From Chlamydia trachomatis (lineage in GTDB: Bacteria; Chlamydiota; Chlamydiia; Chlamydiales; 2-12-FULL-49-11), in the NCBI GenBank assembly GCA_945870925.1, contig CAMBTZ010000045.1, forward strand, positions 1-10,606: DNA of 10,606 bases, written 5' to 3'. Position numbers and translations under genes: made by a program. Positions 6,199 to 10,606 of the stretch are shown piece after piece. The number at the start of each line of letters is the position of its first letter. Position 1 is the first letter of the stretch. The notes under the pieces were generated by a model. It saw only the letters and a list, made by a program, of their open reading frames with translations. It did no database searches and had not been told where the DNA came from.

Positions 6199-6876
6199 TT
6201 TAATAGATGATTCCCAATTTTTGATAAATTCAAGTAGTGTTGTTTTATCCGGTCTTGTTTGAAGGAAGTGAAGGTGATCTTCATTGCTTATAAAGTGGGC
6301 TATTTTTGCAAGTAAATTGAGGTGGCGTCTATCGTCACATGCAAATAGAAAAAACAGGGTATGAACAGGTGCATTATCAAGTGCCCCCCATTCAATTGGT
6401 TCTTTTGGATAGACAACAACAACGGCATCAAAAAGACCGTTAATAAGAAATTCACGTGTGTGTGGTATGGCAATTCCTTGATTTAGGGCTGTTGGCATAA
6501 GATTCTCTCTTTCTAAAAAGAGTTCTGCGACAGCCTCAGGATTGAGATGTAATTTTTCTGCAACAGCATCGATTGTAACGTAGATAAGCTCTTCTTTAGA
6601 TGTGGTATCAACTTCGGAAAGGACATCACCTCTGTGAATGGCTCTGTAGAGGCCAAATTGTTGCCAAGGAGCTTTTTCACCCTGCTCTTCTCCAAATGGG
6701 AGGAGTTCCCTTTCAGAAGAGAGTACTTTTACCATCCAATCTTCAATTTCGCTTCTATTAAAGCGGTGCTCACCACCAAGTTTATAACAAGGCAGCCTCC
6801 CTTTTTCAACAAGGGTGTTAATCGTCTCTTCGCTAACTGTTAAAAGTTCTGCGACATCTTTTTTTTTTAGGTCCAT
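6172..6876 (-). CDS. ptsN: PTS IIA (PtsN-type) protein with N-terminal excisionase-like HTH
   Basis: The protein is 234 aa and has two parts. Residues about 1-50 form an excisionase/MerR-like helix-turn-helix (VAELLTVSEETINTLVEKG, then GGEHRFNRSEIEDWM). Residues about 85-230 form an EIIA domain of the fructose/nitrogen PTS class, with phospho-acceptor His139 in GIAIPHTRE. A phosphorylation-controlled DNA-binding or regulatory role is likely, since no sugar transporter is nearby. It is last in the accD-dut-ptsN-ptsN operon, and an HTH copy beside a plain copy is also known in Chlamydia. The frame extends to an ATG at 6894, but the ATG at 6876 is preferred because AAGGTGG sits 6 nt before it; the upstream ptsN stop codon overlaps the start of that site. 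Ten A residues follow the start within codons 3-6, a possible slippage site. Confidence 0.92.
   Translation of the reverse strand: MDLKKKDVAELLTVSEETINTLVEKGRLPCYKLGGEHRFNRSEIEDWMVKVLSSERELLPFGEEQGEKAPWQQFGLYRAIHRGDVLSEVDTTSKEELIYVTIDAVAEKLHLNPEAVAELFLERENLMPTALNQGIAIPHTREFLINGLFDAVVVVYPKEPIEWGALDNAPVHTLFFLFACDDRRHLNLLAKIAHFISNEDHLHFLQTRPDKTTLLEFIKNWESSIKSLGSVELT
6859..6868 (-). repeat. A10 homopolymer in codons 3-6 of the ptsN-HTH gene
   Basis: Ten T residues on the plus strand read as ten A residues in the coding strand, giving Lys-Lys-Lys directly after the start. A one-base change in DNA, or slippage by RNA polymerase, would destroy the reading frame before the HTH. Confidence 0.9.
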
Positions 6877-6882
6877 AGCTGC

Positions 6883-6889
6883 CCACCTT
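6883..6889 (-). promoter_or_regulatory. Ribosome binding site that decides the ptsN-HTH start
   Basis: AAGGTGG on the minus strand lies 6 nt before the ATG at 6876. Its first two bases belong to the TAA stop codon of the upstream ptsN gene, so the two genes are likely coupled in translation. The alternative ATG at 6894 has no comparable site. Confidence 0.7.
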
Positions 6890-7319
6890 AGCATTCTTCG
6901 AAGATTTTTACAACCTCTTCTCTATTTTTACATGAGAAAAGGGCTTGCCTCACACTTTCTTGCTTAATTTTTTTTGTGAGTTTTGAAAGGAGTTGTAAGT
7001 ACTCCCTATGCCTATCATCAGGTCCACAAATAAGCATTATAAGCTTAACAGGTAGATGGTCAATTGCATCCCAATCAAGTCCTTCATGTTGCACAATTCC
7101 AATAACGACATTAAACTCATCGATACCAGCAATTTTTGCATGCGGTATGGCAATTCCGATTCCAATTCCTGTCGATATAACCCGCTCTCTATGCATAATT
7201 GCATCACAAACAACTTTATGATCTACATCAAGCTCTGCCACTAACGAGGTTATAGCCTCTTCCCTGCTCTTTGCATTCAAAATACAAACATAGGGAGCAT
7301 TCTCAACAGCAACTGTCAT
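6888..7319 (-). CDS. ptsN: PtsN-type PTS IIA protein (single domain)
   Basis: This 143-aa protein is a lone EIIA domain of the nitrogen/fructose PTS class. It accepts phosphate from HPr-type proteins on His60, in the motif GIGIGIAIPHAK (51-62). Later family features are visible: a long hydrophobic stretch (VKLIMLICGPDDRHREYLQLL, about 91-111) and a C-terminal helix. In other bacteria such proteins signal metabolic state by binding other proteins rather than by moving sugars. It starts 2 nt after the dut stop codon (AAGG serves as ribosome binding site) and is followed 11 nt later by the HTH-bearing paralogue, so both are made from one message. The two EIIA domains are clearly diverged, so this is an old duplication rather than a recent one. 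Confidence 0.94.
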   Translation of the reverse strand: MTVAVENAPYVCILNAKSREEAITSLVAELDVDHKVVCDAIMHRERVISTGIGIGIAIPHAKIAGIDEFNVVIGIVQHEGLDWDAIDHLPVKLIMLICGPDDRHREYLQLLSKLTKKIKQESVRQALFSCKNREEVVKIFEEC

Positions 7320-7321
7320 AA

Positions 7322-7771
7322 TTAATACCTTCCTGTATGTCCAAATCCGCCTGACCCCCTCTCACTCGATGAGATCTTCTCGGCAATTCTAAATTCTGCC
7401 CTGACTACTTTTGCAAGTACAATTTGTGCGATTCTCATTCTAGGCTCTACAATAAAGCTTTGTTTTCCGTGATTGATTAAAATCACTTTTAACTCTCCTC
7501 GATAATCAGAGTCTATAGTTCCAGGGGTATTCAAAACAGTTATTTTATTTTTTAATGCAAGCCCGCTTCTTGGTCTTACTTGAATCTCAAATCCTTCAGG
7601 AATTTCAAAAAATAGACCTGTTGAGATTAAGGCGCTCTCTCCTGCTTCAATAAGAAAATTTTCTTCTAAATTAGCATATACATCTGCACCGCTTGCAAAA
7701 GCAGAGGCGTATAATGGGAGATTTCTCTCCTCTTCACAAATTACAATCACTTCTTGTTTTTCTAAACTCAT
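7322..7771 (-). CDS. dut: dUTP diphosphatase (dUTPase), trimeric type
   Basis: The enzyme hydrolyses dUTP to dUMP and diphosphate, keeping uracil out of DNA and supplying dUMP for dTMP synthesis. All five motifs of the trimeric family are present in order in 149 aa: SGADVYAN (27-34), PRSGLA (67-72), GTIDSDYRGE (84-93, with Asp87 as the expected catalytic aspartate), RIAQIV (113-118) and the P-loop-like RGSGGFGHTG (138-147). Length is normal. Its ATG overlaps the accD stop codon as ATGA, and no clear ribosome binding site precedes it, so translation probably depends on ribosomes finishing accD. ptsN follows after 2 nt. The accD-dut-ptsN order is shared with Chlamydia. Confidence 0.97.
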   Translation of the reverse strand: MSLEKQEVIVICEEERNLPLYASAFASGADVYANLEENFLIEAGESALISTGLFFEIPEGFEIQVRPRSGLALKNKITVLNTPGTIDSDYRGELKVILINHGKQSFIVEPRMRIAQIVLAKVVRAEFRIAEKISSSERGSGGFGHTGRY

Positions 7772-8673
7772 AAGGCAGCATATTCCTGAATTTTATTTTT
7801 CTTCCGATTAGACTTTGTCGCTTTTTGCATAAAAAATTCAAGCAAAAACGATAGCTTCTCCTTTAATTCTTTTCTAGGGACCACCATATCGACCATCCCC
7901 TTTTGCTCTAAAAATTCTGATGTTTGAGCACCTTCCGGCAATTTCTGTCGCATTGTCTGCTCAATTACTCTAGGGCCCGCAAAGCCGATCAACGCTCCAG
8001 GTTCAGCTATAATCACATCGCCAAGTGATGCAAAAGAAGCTGTCACTCCACCTGTTGTCGGGTTTGTTAAAATCGATATAAAGGGTATCCTTGCTCCACT
8101 TAAGCGAGCAAGCGCAGCCGATGTTTTAGCCATCTGCATAAGCGATAGGATAGACTCTTGCATCCGAGCACCTCCGGAAGCTGAAACTATTACTACAGGC
8201 AATCTTTCAACTATAGCAAGCTCGATAAGTCTTGTAATTCGCTCCCCTACAACAGACCCCATTGATCCCCCCATAAATGAGAAATCAAAAACTCCAAGCG
8301 CTACTTCTTTCTTATCAATTTTACAGCGTCCTACAGCAATGGCCTCATTACGCCCTGTTTTTTCAATCGTTCTTTTTAACCTACTCTCATAACTCTCAGT
8401 ATCAGAAAATTTTAAAGGATCTTTTGCGTGCAAATCGGTGAATAACTCTACAAAAGAATCCTCATCAACAAGAAGTTTTAATCTCTGCTTTAAGGTCAGA
8501 CGATAATGATGATCACACTTCGGGCAACAGTTTAATGTCTGAACTAACTCATCTGCATGAATCAACTCCTGGCAGCCTGTACACTTTAACCAGCCACTAA
8601 ATCGGTCCTTTTTTGACAACTCAATTTTAATTTTAGGGCCTGAACGCCTAAACAATCTAACAAAGTCAATCAT
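7768..8673 (-). CDS. accD: Acetyl-CoA carboxylase carboxyltransferase subunit beta
   Basis: AccD forms, with AccA, the carboxyltransferase that moves CO2 from biotin to acetyl-CoA, making malonyl-CoA for fatty-acid synthesis. The 301 aa begin with the zinc ribbon of the bacterial beta subunit: Cys31-x2-Cys34, 15 residues, Cys50-x2-Cys53, the same spacing as in E. coli. The crotonase-like carboxyltransferase fold follows, with MGGSMGSVVGE (134-144), SGGARMQE (166-173), PTTGGVTASFA (205-215) and GFAGPRVI (230-237). It is the first gene of a minus-strand operon, with an extended -10 promoter just upstream, and overlaps dut by 4 nt. The stretch before the ATG is G-rich (CGGGGG) rather than a standard AGGAG. 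accA is not in the window. Confidence 0.97.
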   Translation of the reverse strand: MIDFVRLFRRSGPKIKIELSKKDRFSGWLKCTGCQELIHADELVQTLNCCPKCDHHYRLTLKQRLKLLVDEDSFVELFTDLHAKDPLKFSDTESYESRLKRTIEKTGRNEAIAVGRCKIDKKEVALGVFDFSFMGGSMGSVVGERITRLIELAIVERLPVVIVSASGGARMQESILSLMQMAKTSAALARLSGARIPFISILTNPTTGGVTASFASLGDVIIAEPGALIGFAGPRVIEQTMRQKLPEGAQTSEFLEQKGMVDMVVPRKELKEKLSFLLEFFMQKATKSNRKKNKIQEYAAL

Positions 8674-8697
8674 AATACCCCCGCATAATAAGCCTTA

Positions 8698-8706
8698 ATT
8701 ATACCA
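8698..8706 (-). promoter_or_regulatory. Extended -10 promoter of the accD-dut-ptsN-ptsN operon
   Basis: TGGTATAAT on the minus strand is a perfect TATAAT with the upstream TG of an extended -10. I find no good -35 box at 16-18 nt. It lies in the 49-bp sodA-accD gap and ends 24 nt before the accD start, so accD need not depend on transcription from sodA. Confidence 0.6.
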
Positions 8707-8722
8707 GACCACCAGTTTAATT

Positions 8723-9313
8723 TCATCTAACTAGAGCGTATTGAGCAGAGCAAAAGTCCCAATTGACCACATTCCAAAATTCTTTTATATAGTCTGCACG
8801 CCTGTTTTGGTATTTCAAATAATAAGCATGCTCCCAAACATCAAGACCTAAAATAGGAATATTCATTTGAATATCGGGATGATTTTGATTAGATTTCTGT
8901 AAAATAGAAACTTGACTGTCAACTTTGTTTTTTACAAGCCACGCCCATCCTGACCCAAATTGGGTTAGCGCAGCCTTAACAAAATCTTCCTGAAATTTTT
9001 CAAACGATCCAAATTTTTTCTCAATCGCCTCTAAAAGCGCACCTGTTGGCTTTCCTCCGCCATGAGGCTTCATCATGAGCCAAAAAAGGTTATGATTATA
9101 AAAACCTCCAAGCTGATTTTGGACAGCAGGGCGCGTGTCTTTAATAAGTAGCTCTTCAATAGGAAGAGATAAATCGATTCCATCAATTTTTTTTGCATTA
9201 TCAAGATAGGCTTGATGATGCTTTGTATGATGAATTTCCATTGTTTTAGCGTCTATATAAGGCTCTAATGCATCATATGCATAAGGGAGCTTTGGAAGTT
9301 CGTATTGAGACAT
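8723..9313 (-). CDS. sodA: Superoxide dismutase, Mn-type
   Basis: The enzyme converts superoxide to oxygen and hydrogen peroxide in the cytoplasm. The 196 aa show both domains of the Fe/Mn family: an N-terminal helical hairpin (MEIHHTKHH) and the C-terminal DVWEHAYYLKYQNRR signature. Metal ligands by alignment are His28, His74, Asp158 and His162. Two features favour manganese over iron: Gly-Gly before YNH (69-73), where Fe enzymes have a glutamine, and a Gln in SNQN near 143, before GLDVWEHAYY. Metal choice cannot be proved from sequence alone. An excellent ribosome binding site (AAGGAG, then 5 nt) precedes the ATG. It starts 13 nt after the hemD stop codon, so the two are probably co-transcribed. 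There is no signal peptide. Confidence 0.96.
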   Translation of the reverse strand: MSQYELPKLPYAYDALEPYIDAKTMEIHHTKHHQAYLDNAKKIDGIDLSLPIEELLIKDTRPAVQNQLGGFYNHNLFWLMMKPHGGGKPTGALLEAIEKKFGSFEKFQEDFVKAALTQFGSGWAWLVKNKVDSQVSILQKSNQNHPDIQMNIPILGLDVWEHAYYLKYQNRRADYIKEFWNVVNWDFCSAQYALVR

Positions 9314-9326
9314 AATTTCTCCTTAC

Positions 9327-9995
9327 TTAAGCTGGTTGCAAGTCTTTTATTTTTGCGCGCAATGCTTCACGCGTCACATTTCCTAACGGATGAAGTTTAA
9401 TAAACGACGGGATTTCAGCATAGAGCGAAAAAAAGACCTCAACAGTCAGTGGATTTGTAAACACGACTTCGTCAATTAATTCCAAATCAATTGGCTCTTC
9501 CGGTATCTCCTCTAAAGCATCATATAAGACACAAACTTGATGTCTCACCTCATGTTCAACAAGAAAATGGGTCAGAAGAGTCCTTGGAACAGATGACTTT
9601 GGTAATAATACATAAGCATCCTTTAAATCAAGCGAAGCAAGCACTTTTACAACTCCCTCTTCAGTCTCATCGGCTGCAATGTAGGACGGCAATAACCCCT
9701 CCTCTTTAAGGTAGTAGGCAGTCATATGGCCGATCGCAATAATGTGTTTGCCCAAAAGCTCTTTCACAAGATGGCCATGCCTTTTAAAGTAAGCCAAAAA
9801 AATTCTTACTGAACTCTTACTTGTAAACACAATATGAGTATAATCTGGAATGTGCTCAAAAATTTTCATCAACTCTTTAGAATCGACCTGCCTTCGAACA
9901 ATTTTAATCAGCGGCATATGAACGATCTCTTTATCACTTTTAAAATGCGTAGGATCGACCCCCAAATATAGGGCATGTTTTCTATTGCTGAGCAT
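9327..9995 (-). CDS. hemD: Uroporphyrinogen-III synthase
   Basis: HemD closes hydroxymethylbilane with inversion of ring D to give uroporphyrinogen III, the branch point to haem. The sequence is poorly conserved across the family, but its usual landmarks are here in order: IVFTSKSSVRIF (55-66), AIGHMTAYYLKEEG (87-100), VLLPKSSVPRTLL (129-141), VVFTNPLTVEVFF (177-189) and PLGNVTREAL (203-212). At 222 aa it is slightly short for the family (about 240-260), mostly at the N-terminus. The start follows AGGAG with 6 nt spacing. The gene lies between radA and sodA; in Chlamydia I recall hemC, the preceding enzyme of the pathway, next to radA. A perfect 8-bp inverted repeat sits against the ribosome binding site. 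Confidence 0.88.
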   Translation of the reverse strand: MLSNRKHALYLGVDPTHFKSDKEIVHMPLIKIVRRQVDSKELMKIFEHIPDYTHIVFTSKSSVRIFLAYFKRHGHLVKELLGKHIIAIGHMTAYYLKEEGLLPSYIAADETEEGVVKVLASLDLKDAYVLLPKSSVPRTLLTHFLVEHEVRHQVCVLYDALEEIPEEPIDLELIDEVVFTNPLTVEVFFSLYAEIPSFIKLHPLGNVTREALRAKIKDLQPA

Positions 9996-10004
9996 GCTCT
10001 TCTC

Positions 10005-10028
10005 CTATTATTAAAAATTGAATAATAG
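10005..10028 (-). repeat. Inverted repeat touching the hemD ribosome binding site
   Basis: CTATTATT and AATAATAG are perfect 8-bp complements separated by 8 nt. On the minus strand the second arm runs into the hemD AGGAG. As RNA it would be a weak A/U hairpin; as DNA it could be an operator. Such repeats also arise by chance in A/T-rich spacers. Confidence 0.45.
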
Positions 10029-10044
10029 TTGAAATGCGTTTTTC

Positions 10045-10606
10045 TTAGGAGAGAAGAATTTGTATAGCCTCTTCAAGTCGCTCGACACCTACAAGTTCAA
10101 TAGAGCTATTTTCTTTTGGAAGTGATCTTTTTGGAAGAATACAACGCTTAAATCCCATATGCTTTGCCTCTTTAATTCGACTTTCTATACGAGGAACACT
10201 TCGAATTTCACCGCCAAGACCAATTTCTCCAAGTACAATTGTGTGTGGATCAATTGGGCGGTTTGCATAAGATGACGCTATCGCTAAAGCAATTGCAAGA
10301 TCAATTCCTGGCTCTTTAATTTTCAGTCCTCCGGCAATAGAAACAAAGACATCATAGCTATGAAAATGGTGTCCTACCCTTTTTTCAAGTACAGCTAATA
10401 AAAGAGCTAATCTATTTGGATCAATCCCACTAGCCCGTCTTGCCGGAGTTGTAAAAGCAGAGGCTGCTACTAGAGCCTGAATTTCAATTAGAATCGCTCT
10501 TGACCCCTCCATTGTTGGAACAATACATGAGCCTGTTGTCTCTTTAAGTCTCTCTTTTAGAAAAATCTGAGATGGATTTGGAACTTCATCTAAACCTTTC
10601 TCACTC
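10045..10606 (-). CDS. radA: RadA/Sms DNA repair ATPase, C-terminal part (cut by window edge)
   Basis: RadA is a RecA-like ATPase and branch-migration helicase acting in recombinational repair. Only the last 187 or so codons are visible. The frame stays open to the window edge, so the Met at 10512 is internal and not the start. The visible part opens with GLDEVPNPSQIFL, the conserved link after the RecA core, continues with EGSRAILIEIQALV, and then shows the Lon-like C-terminal domain: RRASGIDPNRLALLLAVLEK, FVSIAGGLKIKEPGIDLAIA and LGEIGLGGEIRSV. The Walker A and KNRFG motifs lie outside the window. The stop codon is 49 nt before the hemD start, on the same strand, so read-through into hemD is possible; no terminator hairpin with a U tract is seen in the gap. 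Confidence 0.95.
   Translation of the reverse strand, partial: SEKGLDEVPNPSQIFLKERLKETTGSCIVPTMEGSRAILIEIQALVAASAFTTPARRASGIDPNRLALLLAVLEKRVGHHFHSYDVFVSIAGGLKIKEPGIDLAIALAIASSYANRPIDPHTIVLGEIGLGGEIRSVPRIESRIKEAKHMGFKRCILPKRSLPKENSSIELVGVERLEEAIQILLS

Noticed and set aside
6877..6894. Upstream ATG (6894) for ptsN-HTH
   Set aside because: It would add MLRWAA before the HTH, overlaps the previous stop codon and has a poorer ribosome binding site than the ATG at 6876.
6976..7244. Plus-strand Ser/Ile-rich frames opposite ptsN
   Set aside because: They are complements of a clear PtsN gene with an intact His motif.
8704..8720. Direct repeat CTGGT-GGT-CTGGT in the sodA-accD gap
   Set aside because: Two 5-bp copies only; too short to claim a function, and the extended -10 beside it explains the site.
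10045..10512. A 155-aa stand-alone protein starting at 10512
   Set aside because: The frame is open to the window edge and the upstream codons match RadA, so this is an internal Met.

Overview
The window looks chlamydial, most likely from an environmental member of the order (Parachlamydia/Waddlia/Simkania/Rhabdochlamydia-like) rather than the genus Chlamydia. The main reason is gene order. A short lipoate-protein ligase next to clpC, then ptsN (with HTH domain), ptsN, dut, accD, a Mn-type superoxide dismutase and radA follows, as I remember it, the C. trachomatis CT285-CT298 block. The DNA is A/T-rich. The genes between the conserved anchors differ from Chlamydia: mnmA is missing from its place after clpC, and hemD sits between sodA and radA.

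Layout: (1) Position 353 down to the left edge, minus strand: the N-terminal third or less of proS, an archaeal/eukaryotic-type prolyl-tRNA synthetase. (2) 466-822, plus: a small unknown protein, tail to tail with (3) lplA (802-1488, minus). (4) An 83-bp divergent spacer with a good sigma70/sigma66-type promoter, then clpC (1572-4130, plus), closed by a clear intrinsic terminator at 4158-4199. (5) Two unknown plus-strand genes (4278-5624 and 5635-6198), 10 nt apart, encoding helical proteins with Pro/Ser/Thr-rich segments; they fill the slot between clpC and ptsN. (6) A tight minus-strand operon accD-dut-ptsN-ptsN(HTH), 8673 down to 6172, with its own extended -10 promoter. (7) hemD-sodA (9995 to 8723, minus). 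(8) The C-terminal part of radA, running off the right edge.

Most genes are housekeeping: tRNA charging, lipoate attachment, ClpC proteolysis, fatty-acid initiation, dUTP removal, nitrogen-type PTS signalling, superoxide removal, haem synthesis and DNA repair. The parts not explained by known families are the three unknown plus-strand genes. All three proteins begin M-[ST]-x-P-[IV], and the last two also share R-P at residues 6-7. Two of the three run a few codons into the tail of a conserved minus-strand gene. They are candidates for lineage-specific secreted proteins, but this rests only on composition, position and the shared N-terminus. I see no CRISPR array, insertion sequence, tRNA, rRNA or phage gene.
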